From positions 2,332,279 through 2,396,278 of the forward strand of contig OZ020622.1 of the NCBI GenBank assembly GCA_963971575.1: a DNA stretch of 64,000 bases, given 5' to 3'. A program made the translations under genes and the position numbers. Shown here piece after piece: positions 1 through 11,284 of the stretch (positions are counted from its first letter, which is position 1; every line of letters begins with the position of its first letter). The DNA is from Liopterus haemorrhoidalis (lineage: Eukaryota > Arthropoda > Insecta > Coleoptera > Dytiscidae). The notes under the pieces are model-generated. The model did not search any database. It was not told where the DNA came from and saw nothing but the letters and a program-made list of their open reading frames with translations.

Positions 1-38
1 TAAGAATATTGTAGTCTAGTCATAAAAAAGCGGTTATA

Positions 39-95
39 TGAGCAAATAGCCATCGTTGCTGTGCGCCAAAATGTTTAATTATTTAACTACTTATT
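39..95 (-). repeat. SINE-like 3' fragment
   Basis: A short stretch containing AATAGCCATCGTTGCTGTGC resembles 41213-41255 and, in reverse orientation, the body of the tRNA-headed SINE at 37060-37240. It has no tRNA head of its own, so it is a truncated piece or a shared core. It directly abuts H1 copy 1. Confidence 0.4.
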
Positions 96-100
96 ACTTT

Positions 101-1247
101 TTAGGGTTTGGTAGGTATGACCAAAAAACCCTTATACCGTCATTTTGTCGTCTGTCTGTCTGTCTGTCTGTCTGCCTGTCTGTTCGGTAAAAATTGTAGC
201 CAAACGGCTAAACCTAGAGAGTTGAAAATTGGCATGCTTGTACAACTTTTTGACCCGCACATAGGAAAAATACTAAAACATCTAAAAAACATATCCCCCT
301 AAAAATATAAACAAATATGTGCTCATCGAAAAAAAAATTTTTTTTTTTAAATTCTGAGTAGGGTATCAAATGAAAGCCCTTAGTACGTGGATTAACGATC
401 AAAATTTAATTTTTGCAAAATAAATTATTTTGAGGCGATTTTTGCCAAAATTGTGCAAAAAAAATTTTGTCCCACACCCTGTAGCCCAGATGGTTTAAAC
501 TAAAAATGTGAAAAAATTCTACGTAATGTATAATGGTGTGAACCGGAATAGTACAACAGGAATTTTTGATCAGATTATGTTTTCGGAAAATAACGCATTT
601 TTTGTGTTTTTTGGTTGACGATGCATACATGTTATACTCTTATAACACACTAAGTTGATAAGCGTTTGGTGGTCTAGTGGCTCAGTTGCTCGACAACCAC
701 ACAGGATCGTTATTCACTACACAGGTTCGTTCCTGGCCTGTGGAGTCAATTTTATTTTTTGTTTTTTTTTCATATTTATTATGTTTAAATTAATTTTTTT
801 AAATTCTAGTTATATTTTAGCACATTTTGAATTTAATTTTCAAGAACGTAAATTTAATAACCAATTGGAATTATATTTTCATTCTGTGTCATTTATACGA
901 AGCCAGAGGGGTGGAGCGTATGATTTAAGACAACCAATGAAAGTCATAGGCCCAATTTTCAAAATCTTAATGAACCTTGTTATATAAAAAAAATACTGCA
1001 CTTATTTAGAAACCTAAATAATGATATTAGGTATTCGAATTAAAATTAACAAAAAAATATTTTAACATAAAATTTGTTTTTAAAGCTCTGAGATTAACAG
1101 ACGATAAATTATTTTAAAAAGATCGTTCATTTTGTCGTGGTTACTACAAAGCAAAATTTGTCCTACACACTCAGCATACCGCCTTCACTTATTATATACC
1201 TGCGAAACCCTGCAATGTGTGAAAATTCACACTTCACATCAATTTTT
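101..1247 (+). mobile_element. H1 element, copy 1 (Helentron/DINE-like, non-autonomous)
   Basis: This is a full-length copy of the most abundant repeat in the window. In order it has a 5' end GGGTTTGGTAGGTATGACC whose GGGTTT and GGTAT can pair with the following AAACCC and ATACC, a CTGT microsatellite (about 150-183), a core with GTTGAAAATTGGCATG, a tRNA-like cassette (661-748), a T-rich stretch and a 3' hairpin GTGTGAAAATTCACAC (1217-1232) ending in CACATCAATTTTT. Insertion in a T tract, terminal hairpins and an internal GTCY microsatellite are known traits of Helentron-associated elements such as DINE-1 and mini-me, so that class is inferred. There is no Rep/helicase ORF. The 3' third (about 1080-1200) is a variant shared only with copy 7. 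The small ORF through the microsatellite is not a gene. Confidence 0.75.
661..748 (+). repeat. tRNA-like cassette in H1 copy 1
   Basis: TGGTCTAGTGG (670-680) matches a tRNA A box and GGTTCGTTCC (724-733) a B box, 43 bp apart. The cassette sits between H1 flanks TAACACACTAAG and GTCAATTTTATTTTTT. Acceptor-stem pairing is not convincing, so it is a tRNA-derived or tRNA-mimicking segment rather than a tRNA gene. It could serve as an internal RNA polymerase III promoter. Confidence 0.55.
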
Positions 1248-2244
1248 AGTTATTTAACTATCTACTTTACTGAACAAGATTCAAAATTGTTAACGGACGT
1301 AGATATATGAACTTAATAAACCTAATAAATTAGATGCTTAAAAATCAAATTTCTAAAAAAAATTAATCAAAGGTGTAAATGTTCTCGTTCTTTAGGTAAT
1401 AAGTTTTCCCTTTGGTTCCAGTGACATCTTGATGATTTTCCTCTGTTTCCCAGTTACGTCTCTCAGCTTCTGTTACACAAAAAGAGAAATCTCCAGCTAC
1501 TAATCTTGTCTGTGAAGTAAATTACCAACAACTTCATCTGTCCTTAGCGGGAACATCAAAAATATATCATAGAACTGTAATTGGTCAGCTGTCAGTGGCA
1601 GCTGCCGTTCCAGGGGCGTACGTGCCTCACTCAACAATAGGGCCAATGTAATACAGATGGATTCTTTATCTCTTAATCTAATGGAAGTCGCTCAACGGGA
1701 AATTTTAACACTGGATGAACATAAAAATGTTACAATTTAAAAAAAAAATGTTCAGTGTAAATATTTACACATTTTAAGCTTTTGTGCGTACTTATTAATT
1801 GATAACACTGCCCAATTAAAATAATTTTTTTCTTCAAGCGGATTATAATGCTAACATTACATTGTTCAATACATTCGGTAGAAATGATACATTTTTTTAC
1901 TAGTAACAAAATGTGAACATTTTTATACTAGTAAATAGTTCATATAGTTATCAACAGATGGCACTGATGGCAGCACTCGCCATAAACAAAACATCTGTCA
2001 ATTTAATATGTTTGTAGCGTGGTTTGTAGTGAATTCAGAAATTAGTTACGTTATTAGTGAGTTACTTTATTATTATTCTGTGATCATTCTGTGATTAGTT
2101 ACAAAATACACAATATAAAGATCAAAAATTAAAAAATATCTCAACCAATTCAATGTACACTGCCGGAATTAGCAGCAATAGCATCTGAAACTATAAAGTA
2201 ATAAGTATTTATGGTTGCAAATTTTTAATACATACTCTTGAAGA
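1248..2244. other. unassigned AT-rich interval
   Basis: I see no reading frame, repeat match or terminal structure that I can support here. Stretches around 1500-1640 have mixed composition and could be an eroded exon or element, but no motif is recognisable. Confidence 0.3.
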
Positions 2245-2387
2245 AAAAATAGTATATGTCACTCGGAGTAGAACGCCTTTTTTGTGCTTCGCTCAATATG
2301 CAAGTCTCGGCTGCGCCTCGGCAGCAACATTTGAGCTCAGCACAAAAAAGATCGCGTTCTACTCCTAGTAACATAATATACTATTTT
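2245..2387. mobile_element. small palindromic MITE-like element
   Basis: The arms AATAGTATATGT...GGAGTAGAACGC (from 2245) and GCGTTCTACTCC...ATATACTATT (to 2387) are inverted copies, each followed inward by a TTTTTTGTGCT/AGCACAAAAAA pair. The centre is GC-richer (GGCTGCGCCTCGGC). It abuts the captured-gene fragment that follows. No target duplication was identified. Confidence 0.5.
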
Positions 2388-3215
2388 ATCTTGGTGCCGG
2401 AAAAGTAAGAATATTTTTGATGTGCTGATTCCAAAAATACCTGACTCTTTTTCTAAGCAGCTCTAGTTTTTGAGATACAAACTAATTGATTTTAGTTTTT
2501 TATCTAAAAACGGTAAACTTCCTCCTTGGACAGCAAAGTGGATATACAAAATATCCTTTTTTATGTCTTTGGGACAACAGAGCTAAGGATCAGCACTGGG
2601 TTAACAGAAATTGGGTGATTTCCATTAAGAAATGTCATAATTCAAAAAAAAAACAAAACGTTGTCAACGAACCTTTGGTTGCGAGAGAGAAAATTATATT
2701 TCCACCCTTGCATATCAAGTTTGGGCTTATGTAGCAATTTTTGAAGGCTTTAAATCGAGATGGACTTTCTGTAGGCTACTTGACACGTAAATTTCCTGGG
2801 ATTAACTCTGAAAAACTGAAAGCCAGAATATTTGATGGTCCTCAGATAAGGCAACCTACTGAAGATCCACAATCCAATCCAATCGCATCATGAACGAGAT
2901 TGAATCTAATTCTTGGTGTTCATTTATTCAAGTAGTACAAAATTTTCTTGGAAATCATGAGGCAGAGAATAAGTGGAAAATATGCTTTCCTACTTTAATA
3001 TTCTCGGTTGTATTATGACCACTTACCAGAAAATCTAGGTGATTTTAGTGAAGAACCGGGGGAAAGATTCCATCAGGACATAAAACTATGGAAGATAGAT
3101 ATCAAGGAAGATAAGATAGTCACATGATGACCTTCTACCTTTGGTTGCGAGAGAGAAAATTATATTTTCACCCTTACATATCAAGTTTGGGCTTATGTAG
3201 CCCCCCCCAAATTAT
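2388..3215 (+). pseudogene. fragment of a repeated insect gene family (also captured in mariner D)
   Basis: The stretch is colinear with the reverse complement of 43085-43860 and, in part, with 32345-32673. Broken plus-strand frames encode pieces such as EKIIFPPLHIKFGLM, RKFPGINSEKLKARIFDGP and FSEEPGERFHQD. These resemble a multi-copy insect protein family usually annotated as uncharacterised; that recognition is from memory and the function is unknown to me. There are several frameshifts and stops, and an internal repeat: about 50 bp at 2680-2730 (GGTTGCGAGAGAGAAAATTA) recurs at 3142-3200. Unlike the other two copies it has no mariner sequence at its end. Confidence 0.6.
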
Positions 3216-4375
3216 ACTCCAAAATTTTCACAAAATTTTGCAAAATTAGACATAATATTTTGGGTTCATTGACAAATTTGACACTTTTACAATATTTGGC
3301 CACTGCATTCTAACACTTGAACGGACTGTAGTTGGATCAACACACTAAAACCAAGATCCTCTATAGGGGAAGACCTTATTCCTAATATATAATCAAAGCC
3401 TGTGCACATGCCCTAGTGAAACCATTGCATTATTTATTCAATATATGTATATTACTATATAATAACATGTAATTATTATCATTGAGTCTGTTAATTTGTT
3501 CATTATTCTGTCCAGACATTGCGACAAGCTTCAGCTTAGTGATGCTGGACAGAATGAATGATAAAAATAGTATATATAAATAAAATTGTCAATAAGTATA
3601 AAAATTAGGTCTAAGAAATTATAATAGGTTTTGGAAATAAATTTTCTTATTTACATTTATAACATAGGTCAATGTAAAAAAATGTAAATAAAGTTATTAT
3701 TATTATTATTATTATTTTACTAAAATCGACTCAAAACAGAACAACCCACGTGTGGTGCTCACTGTTATTCCTCATTGTGAAAACAGACCACCTCTTTGAA
3801 TTTCAAGATAGGCTTACTTAAAAAAACAATATATTAAAAATAAAAAATTTCTCTTGGCTTCATTATAAAAAAACAAAAAATGCCAGTTATCAAACATTAT
3901 TATTTTTTTCTTTTTTTTTTTTGTTGTTTGACAATACTCATTTTCATGTATATAAAAATAAAAGTACATGATTATTATAAAAAAATTTCATTGAATTTTC
4001 AAAACGTTGTTTTCAATGTTTCTGAACTCTTTGTTTTAAAAATACTAATTAAAAATAAATACAAACAAAAGTGCGGTTTACTCGTGAATATTTTAAATTC
4101 GTTAAATTTTTACAGCCACAATTTCAAATAAAAATATTATAAACAACAATTTCAAAAACAACACTTATTTTACATATTCATAAAAAAAATTTAATAATTT
4201 ACTTTATTATCATAAATTTGTTTTTATCTTTATTGACAATTTATATCCAATTACCTACGAATTACGGAAATTTTTCAAAGAATTAAATTTTGTTGATAAG
4301 AAATAATGATGTATAATCAATCGATAAAATTTAGTAACTGAAAATATTTACAGTTAATAAACAAAGGATGAAGAT
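3216..4375. other. unassigned AT-rich interval with hairpin and TTA microsatellite
   Basis: An imperfect hairpin lies at 3501-3560 (CATTATTCTGTCCAG against CTGGACAGAATGAATG). A TTA microsatellite is at about 3690-3716. The 83-residue ORF at 3880 is low-complexity F/K/I/N-rich translation of AT-rich DNA and is not supported as a gene. Confidence 0.4.
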
Positions 4376-4379
4376 AGGC

Positions 4380-6640
4380 AAACTCCTGGGCAACAAGGAG
4401 ATGAAAGAGAAAGAGGTGTATGCATAAAAATATTTCAGAGGGGGGGGGGGTAGAGGATTTCTCACAACATCGAAATTTATACGTACTGAAAATCCGCGCA
4501 GTTTTGAAATGTGGTAATTATAATTTTAGTTCTTCTCGAACTTTCGGGAGAGGAATTATCCCCCTAATTGCAGTCAAGAAGATTTACAGACATTTTCAGC
4601 TCTTTCGAAAGTTAAATATATGAAGCACTGGGGCTTCCGGAGGCCCTTATATTTTAAAAATGTCCTTAACTAACTTATTTATAAGCTGATTTCGTTGGAA
4701 TTCGGTATGAAGGTTCAAAATGAATCCTTTGATGCAGAAAGATGTTGAAAATTAAATAAATGTGCTCCAGTTTTTGCCAAAAGTAAATCAGAGCAAAAAT
4801 TCGCTTTTTTTAGTGTTAATCTTTTTTTAAAAGCGTTTTTGGAGGAGGGTTGAAAAGGGATAAGAGGGATGTTATCAGTAAGACTCTATTTTTGAACCCC
4901 AGTAGTAAATCCCATTCAAATAAGTCAATAAATAAGAGTTACAGACGCATTTCTAAGTTGAAGGCCTTCTGAGGCCCTTGTTCTGTTCATATTCTATTTT
5001 CCTGTATCTACGCTTAAAAATTACTTAATTTCACACCCCTGTGCCAAATTCCAGCGATATCGGTCCATAAATAAGCGAGTTACAGCTGTGCTCCAGTTTC
5101 AGCGAAAACTGGCGCACAGTTTTGCCAAATTCTATCAATAAGATTCTACCTTCGATCACCTATAGTAAATCTCATTCAAATCAGTCAATAAATAAAAGAG
5201 TTATGAACATTTTTCAACTTTGAGGGCCTCCTGAGGCCCCCGTGCTTCATATATTTTATTTTAGTGCATCTACGTTTAAAGATTACCTAATTCTACACCA
5301 CTGTGCTAAATCTCAACGATATCGGTCCATAAATAAGTGAGTTATAGCCGTGCTCTACTTTCGGCCGAAACTGCAGCAATTTTTTTAACTTTTTAGCATC
5401 CCTCTACATCACAGATGTAATTTTGTGACCTTATAAGAAATTTAAATAAAATCTGCTTGTAAAATAAGCAAGTTATGGATAATTTTTAAATTTGCGGGCC
5501 TCCGGAGGCCCCCGAGCTTCATATATTTAACTTTCATGCACCTACGTTTAAAGATTACCAAATTCTACACCATTGTGCTAAATCTCAACGATTTCGGCCC
5601 ATAAATAAGCGAGTAATAGCCGTACTCTACTTTCGACGAAACTGGAGCAGATTTTTTTGTCAAAGTCCGAATTTGGCACTTTAAGGGGTACAGACAGAAG
5701 CACCTTGATGTCCTGATTCCAGAAGTGTGATTTTTTTGAAAATCGGTTCATAAATAAGTGAATTATAGCCTTTTGAACTAGTTTTCATTAATCCGCGGTC
5801 TAGGTCGCGGATTAAAACTGAAAACTAGACCGGATTAAGTGAAAACTAGTTCAAATGTCTATAACTTTCTTATTTATGAACCGATTTTCAAAAACATCAC
5901 AATTCTGGAATCAGGACATCAAGGTGCTTCTGCCTGTACCTTTAAAAGTACCAAATTCGGGCTTTGACAAAAAATTCTGCTCCAGTTTCGGTCGAAAGTG
6001 GAGCACGGCTATTACTCGCTTATTTATGGGCCGATTTCGCTGAGATTTTGCACAGAGGTGGAGAATTAGGTAATCTTTAAACATAGTTGCACGAAAACGG
6101 AGTATATGAAGCACAGGGGCCATCGGAGGCCCCCAAAGTTAAAAAATGACCATAACTCGCTTATTTAACGAGAAGATTTTATTTAAATTTATTGCGAGGT
6201 CACAAAATTACTTCTGTAATGTAGAGAGATGTTAAAAATGTTAAAAAATTGCTCTAGTTTAGACCGTAATTGGATCAAAACCATAACTCGCTTATTTATT
6301 GGCTGATATTGCTGGAATTTGGCATAGAGGTGTGGAATTAGGTAATGTTTAAGTGTGGGTGCACAAAATTGGCATATATAAAACACAGGGCCTCAGGAGG
6401 CCCCCAAACTTGAAAAATGTGGTAACTTACATATTTATGAGTAGATTTCGTTGGGATTTCGTATGAGAGCTCAAAATTAATTCTGTTACGCAGAAAGATG
6501 TTGAAAATTTTAAGGATATGCTCCAGTCTTGGACGAAAGTGGATCAGGGCTATAACTGTCTTATTTATGGACCGATAACGTTGGGATTTGGAAAAGGGGT
6601 GTGCAATTAGATAATATCTAAATGTAGTTGCACGTACACA
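4380..6640. mobile_element. 2.2 kb foldback element with arms of ~270 bp monomers
   Basis: The left arm (about 4380-5787) and right arm (about 5840-6640) are inverted copies of one another, and each is built of tandem degenerate monomers. The monomers are marked by a palindrome of the type GGGCCTCCGGAGGCCC at about 4631, 4963, 5224 and 5496 (left) and 6117 and 6387 (right), spaced roughly 260-330 bp. Each monomer also carries a motif like AACTCGCTTATTTATG. The centre is a nested hairpin: perfect 15-bp arms TTGAACTAGTTTTCA (5773-5787) and TGAAAACTAGTTCAA (5840-5854) enclose TTAATCCGCG (5788-5797) and CGCGGATTAA (5806-5815). The architecture resembles Drosophila FB elements. ORFs here are translations of repeats. 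The outer ends are not precisely placed. Confidence 0.7.
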
Positions 6641-6729
6641 ACTAATACCTATTTTTTAGAAGCTAAATGCAACGACTGAGTAAGGCTTGCATGTTAGTAC
6701 ATTCCATTTTAGCATTGGAAACTAAACTC

Positions 6730-7865
6730 TCTTTGTAGGTATGACCAAAAAACTCTTATACCGTCATCTTGTCGTCTGTCTGTCTGTCTGCCTGTCTGTT
6801 CGGTAAAAATTGTAGCCAAACAGCTAAACCTAGAGAGTTGAAATTTGGCATGCTTATACAACTATTAGACCTGCACATAGGAAAAATACTATAACATCTA
6901 AAAAACATATCCCCCTAAAAATATAAACAAATATCTGCTCATCGGAAAAAAATATATTTTTAAAAAATTCTGAGTAGGGTATGAAATAAAAGCCCTTAGT
7001 ACGTGGATCAATGATCCAAATTTTATTTTTGCAAAATAAATTATTTTGAGGCGATTTATGCCAGAATTGTGTAAAAAAAAATCTGACACCCTGTAGCCCG
7101 GATGGTTTAAACTAAAAATCTGAAAAAATTCTAAGTAATGTACATTTATGTGAACCGGAATAGCACAACAGGAATTTTTGATCAGATTATATTTTCGGAA
7201 AATAACTCATTTTTTGTGTGTGTTTTTTTTTTGTTGACGATGTAAAATATTTAATACGTTATGTAGCACAGTAAACAAATAAGCTATCATAGTCCAATGG
7301 TTAGTACTCTAGCTTGTTTTCGGAAAATAACGTATTTTTTGCTTGACCATGTAAAATATTTAATAACTTATGTAACAAAGTAAACCAGCATGCTTTTATA
7401 GTGTAATGGTTAGTGCTCTGGTGTTCTTATTTTCAAACTAGGGTTACGGTCCCGAGACAATTTTATTTTTTCCTTTTTTTTGCATTTCTATTTTGTTTAA
7501 ATAATTTTTTCAAAATTCTAGTTATATTTGGGCAAATGTTGCATGTAATTTTTAAAAGCGTAAATTTAATAACCAGTGAAAATTGTTGAAATTGAATACA
7601 CGAAATCAGAGGGGCGAGTTATGAAACAACCAATGGAAGCCATAGGCGCAATTTTCAAAATCTTAATGAACCTTGCTATATAAAAAAAAAATACTGCACA
7701 TATTTAGAAACCTTAATAATGGTATTAGGCATTCGAATTAAAATTAACAAAAAAAAAAAACATAAAATTTGTTTTGGCATCCCAAATAATCATCATTCAC
7801 TTACTAAATACCTCCGAAATCCTGAAATGTGTGAAAATTCACCTTTCAATTTTTTTTTTGCGGTG
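6730..7865 (+). mobile_element. H1 element, copy 2, with duplicated cassette
   Basis: It starts CTTTGTAGGTATGACC, has a short CTGT run (6776-6800), the conserved core and the 3' hairpin (about 7829-7843). It differs in carrying two tRNA-like cassettes. The first (7281-7315, AGTCCAATGGTTAG) is cut short. The adjoining flank GTTTTCGGAAAATAACG is then repeated, leading into a second cassette (7391-7460, AGTGTAATGGTTAG, degenerate B box GGGTTACGGTCCC). This indicates an internal tandem duplication of flank plus cassette. Confidence 0.7.
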
Positions 7866-8430
7866 TATGCACAAAATGTTTTTATCCTTTGCGCCGTTGT
7901 AAATATGGACTGAGACTAAGAAAAATGGTTAATAAACAATAAATAGAAAATCAATAATATATCTTAAATAACGTCAAATAAAAAAGTCCATTAATATCAG
8001 TGCGTTGTAAAAAGTTTTGGCTGATCGTCTGGCGATACATGGTTCTTTTATAGCAGACAAAAACTCTCCCGATATCGGGACTAAGTTGCACAGTTGCGTG
8101 TTCCAACTTACTAACTACTTCCGAAATGTTTTGTTTTCATTACAAACGTAACAATCGTTCCGAGACTTGGGGGAAAAACTAACAAAATAACTTGTATTGT
8201 ACTATTGCTTATTGGGAAAATAACGCTCTTTACAAATGTTAAATACGTTTAAGTATTTACGCCATTGAAACTTTCGTTTCATCTCAAAACACTCGATCAG
8301 ACATTTGCTTCATAGGTAGATAACCCTATTCACACCTGAGTACTTCTGGTTGCATAACACGGTTCTTAAGGGGCAAGAGAAGCAAAGACTGTTTAAAGGG
8401 CGTATCACACTAGAACGCTATCCCAAGTTA
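7866..8430. other. unassigned interval
   Basis: There is no recognisable coding frame or repeat. The right-hand ~40 bp may include the outer end of the mariner remnant that follows. Confidence 0.3.
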
Positions 8431-8700
8431 TACATATGTGTACAATTTTGTTTCCGCCGTTTTTATTTTTTGAAATTCGGAGCTTTATTGTAAAAACTGG
8501 TTATACATTTATGATTCAAAGTATTGTTCATCGCTGGCCACTACTTTCTCCCATCTTTCGGGCAGCATATGAATCCCGCGTTATAAAAACTGGTCATCTT
8601 TTAAAGCGATCCACGAATCCAATTTTTTACTTCTTCATAAGACCGGAAATGCTGGTCAGCCAGGCCGTGTGCCATTGTTCGAAACAAATGAAAAAATGTA
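8431..8700 (-). pseudogene. mariner A transposase, C-terminal remnant
   Basis: Read on the minus strand, frames from about 8697 down to the stop at 8509-8511 give MAHGLADQHFRSYEEVKNW, then after frameshifts the tail of a mariner transposase with a PERWEKVVASDxQYFE-like end. The motifs fit the mauritiana-type mariner lineage, as does the N-terminal copy at 44804. The catalytic core is absent and H1 copy 3 begins at the broken edge, so the H1 insertion may have truncated it. Confidence 0.65.
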
Positions 8701-9214
8701 TTTTTTTAGGGTGTTGTAGGTATGACCAAAAAAACCGTTGTACCGTCTGTTTGTGTGTTCAGTAAAATTGTAGCCAAACGGCTAAACCTAGAGAGTTGAA
8801 ATTTGGCATACTTATATAACTCTTTGGCCCCCACATAGGAAAAATACTAAAACATATCCCCCTAAAAATATAAACAAATATGTGCTCATCGAAAAAAAAA
8901 TATTTTTTTTGAATTCTGAGTAAGGTATCAAATGAAAGCCCTTAGCACGTGGATTAAAGATTAAAATTTTATTTTTACAAAATAAATTATTTTGAAGGGA
9001 TTTTTGCCAAAATTGTTCAAAAAAAAAATTGTCCCACACCCGTAGCTCAGATGGTTTAAACTAAAAATTCTAAGTAATGTACATTGGTGTGAACCGGAAT
9101 AGTGCAACAGGAAGTTTTGATTAGATTATGTTTTCGGAAAATAACACATTTTTTGTGGTTTTTGGTTGATGATGTAAAATATTTAATACCTTATGTAACG
9201 CACTAAACCAGTAA

Positions 9215-9287
9215 ACTTGCATATTGTAGTGGTTAGACTTCTCTCTTCCTAACTTACAAACTTGGGTTCGCTCCCGATCTGAAGACA
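9215..9287 (+). repeat. tRNA-like cassette in H1 copy 3
   Basis: A-box-like TGTAGTGGTTAG and B-box-like GGGTTCGCTCCC are about 30 bp apart, close to the spacing in a tRNA. The flanks are the H1 sequences TAACGCACTAAACCAG and GACAATTTTATTTTTT. The pattern is nearest to Asp/Glu/Gly-type tRNAs, but the stems are degenerate. Confidence 0.55.
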
Positions 9288-9351
9288 ATTTTATTTTTTC
9301 TGTTTTTTTTTTGCATTTTTATTTTTTTAAATTATTTGGTCAAAATTCAAG

Positions 9352-9570
9352 TAAGCCTACGGAGTGACCGAGCGCATTATGTCGTGCAGTTTGGACTGGT
9401 GAAACAGTCTGGATTGTGCGGTCGGTAGTTCGATTCTCCGTTGGTGATATTATTCGGGCAAGAATAATATGTTTACATTTTCAGTTTACATCCAGGTGTA
9501 GGAGCTCGCCCCACAGCGATTAGTCTCTTGTAGAAATAGGCCGATGTAAAAAAAAAAATAAATTAAAAAA
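9352..9570 (+). mobile_element. tRNA-derived SINE (family S1), near full length
   Basis: The head is GACCGAGCGCATTATG followed by a B box AGTTCGATTCTCC (about 9426-9438). A tRNA-unrelated body follows, with ATTATTCGGGCAAGAATAAT and CAGGTGTAGGAGCTCGCCCC, and then an A-rich tail. The same body, without the head, is at 39055-39192. SINEs of this plan are transcribed by RNA polymerase III and mobilised by LINE enzymes. Confidence 0.7.
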
Positions 9571-9905
9571 AATATATTTTGGAAAATGTTGCATTTAATT
9601 TTGAAAAGCGTAATTTTAATAACCAGTGGGAACTGTTGAAATTATAATTTAATTCTATGTTAAGACTAAACTAATCATTCTATTCTAAGACTAAAACAAC
9701 CAATGGAAGCCATTCTATATAAAAAAAAATATTGCATAAATTTAGAAACCTAAATAATGGTATTAGGCATTCGAATTAAAACTAAAAAAAATATATTTTA
9801 ACATAAAATTTGTTTTGGCATCCCAAATAATCATCATTCACTTACTAAATACCTGCGAAACCCTGAAATGTGTGAAAATTCACACTTCACATCAATTTTT
9901 TGTTC

Positions 9906-10600
9906 TTGTGATGTGATATGGCCCTGCCATGTTTGCATTTTCTTTTCTGTTTTTTTACGTGACTGAAGATGTGCAACTTTATGCACGAAACGTGTCTGTA
10001 ATTGTTTTAATTACTGTGTTTTTAATAAATCTGACGAATATACAAGATAGTGGTTTTATTTTATATATATATAAATAAATAATACAATTCATAGATAATG
10101 AGGATGCAAGAGAACAGAATGACTCTAAGAAAGAAGAACATCCTTCAACTATTGGAAGAATTTTACAGGTTCTCCATTTATCAGCTGATAAGGTCTGGGA
10201 AGTATTCTACTCGTACATCATACCTGTATGGACTTTAATGAAGCGAGAACGACAACACCTTTGAAAACAAAGTACTCCATCAATTCATATCCGAATTTTG
10301 TCATAATGTGAATGTACAGGACGATATTTCTATGAACTGAATATTTATGTCCAAACCATGATATATTTAAAATAGTTTATGAAATCCAAGTTGATTTATA
10401 CACTATAAATAATATGCAGGCTTTAACAAAAACATAAAAATAAAATATTATATTCCAACACAAAAATAAAATATGCAACATACATAGACGGGTTAAATCA
10501 GGGAGCGGGAATGGATGGCTCTAGAGTCAAACGAAGCCCTTACTTGGATAAACTGCTCCTAAAAATGTATTACAATTTGTATTAATCAAAATATTTGTAA
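9906..10600. other. unassigned interval with retroelement-like 3' tail and candidate exon
   Basis: GACTGAAGATG...CGAAACGTG at about 9962-9991, followed by AATAAA-type sequence, resembles a 3' tail motif common in insect retroelements; the assignment is weak. An open frame at 10091-10264 is listed separately. The rest is AT-rich without recognisable content. Confidence 0.3.
10091..10264 (+). CDS. candidate exon or ORF fragment, unknown
   Basis: A 57-codon open frame without a start codon begins IDNEDAREQNDSKKEEHP, continues ...VLHLSADKVWEVFYSYIIP and ends at TGA 10262-10264. Its composition is balanced, unlike the K/N/F/I-rich chance ORFs around it. A CATAG acceptor-like sequence lies just upstream. 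I recognise no family. It may be an exon of a host gene or part of an element. Confidence 0.25.
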   Translation: MDNEDAREQNDSKKEEHPSTIGRILQVLHLSADKVWEVFYSYIIPVWTLMKRERQHL

Positions 10601-10606
10601 TTATAT

Positions 10607-11175
10607 TAGACCGAGAGCTCATGACAGTTTTTGGTCTCCGATTTCATACAGCATGCCTTTTGGAGGAGAGAATATTTACCCTGTGACAACAAAAAAGGGA
10701 TGGTACTAAACCCCTGCACGCTTTCCGGTCATAGGGAAAATTGCATTTCCATTTAAACACAAAATTTTTGTGCTTTTCTCTGATTTAATATTGCTTGCCC
10801 TTTTGTCAAAAGAAAGTTATAACAAATTTAAAGTCTTTTAAATATATGCATACGATTCGGAGGGTCCCAAAGGGCTCAAACGGTCATGTGATCTTGTAAT
10901 AAAAAAATATGATTTTCCGCGTTTTCATACAGCATGCCTATAATTAAAAGACTTTAAATTTGTTATAACTTTCTTTTGACAAAAGGGCAAGCAATATTAA
11001 ATCAGAGAAAAACACAAAAATTTTGTGCAAGTGGAAATGCAATTTTCCCTATGACCGGAAAGCGTGCAGGGGTTAAGTACCATCCCTTTGTTGTTGTCAC
11101 AGGGTAAATATTCTCTCCTCCAAAAGGCATGCTGTATGAAATCGGAGACCAAAAATGTCATGAGCTCCCGGTCTA
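10607..11175. mobile_element. foldback element, ~240 bp arms
   Basis: The left arm (10607 to about 10850) begins TAGACCGAGAGCTCATGACA. The right arm (about 10943-11175) is its inverted copy, ending CATGAGCTCCCGGTCTA. They enclose about 90 bp containing CATACAGCATGCCT, which also occurs in the arms. TA on both sides would fit a TA target site if the element is read as GACCG...CGGTC. ORFs at 10997 and 11064 are arm translations. Only scattered mismatches separate the arms. Confidence 0.65.
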
Positions 11176-11284
11176 TATGTACAGAGCTGTCGATAGACCT
11201 GATATATGAGGTAAAATTAATATTCATAAAAAAAATCATTCCGAAATCAAGTGATGAAAAGAAATTGATGTGAGGTGTGAATTT

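Larger units (their letters stand above)
8706..9905 (+). mobile_element. H1 element, copy 3, with a SINE inserted
   Basis: It begins GGGTGTTGTAGGTATGACC and ends with the GTGTGAAAATTCACAC hairpin. The CTGT run is reduced to almost nothing. The tRNA-like cassette is at 9215-9287 (ATTGTAGTGGTTAG; GGGTTCGCTCCC at 9264-9275). A SINE (9352-9570) interrupts the T-rich segment after the cassette, so the SINE is the younger insertion. Confidence 0.75.

Noticed and set aside
108..302. ORF with repeated CLSVCLSV residues (also 12725-12979 and 54086-54319)
   Set aside because: It is the translation of the CTGT microsatellite and H1 core; the four-base unit has no stop in any frame. Codons differ between copies in line with DNA, not protein, conservation.
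5855..6386. ORFs on both strands in the 4.4-6.6 kb palindrome
   Set aside because: They lie in repeat monomers and mirror each other across the palindrome.
10997..11273. Overlapping ORFs on both strands
   Set aside because: They are translations of one foldback arm; no domain is present.
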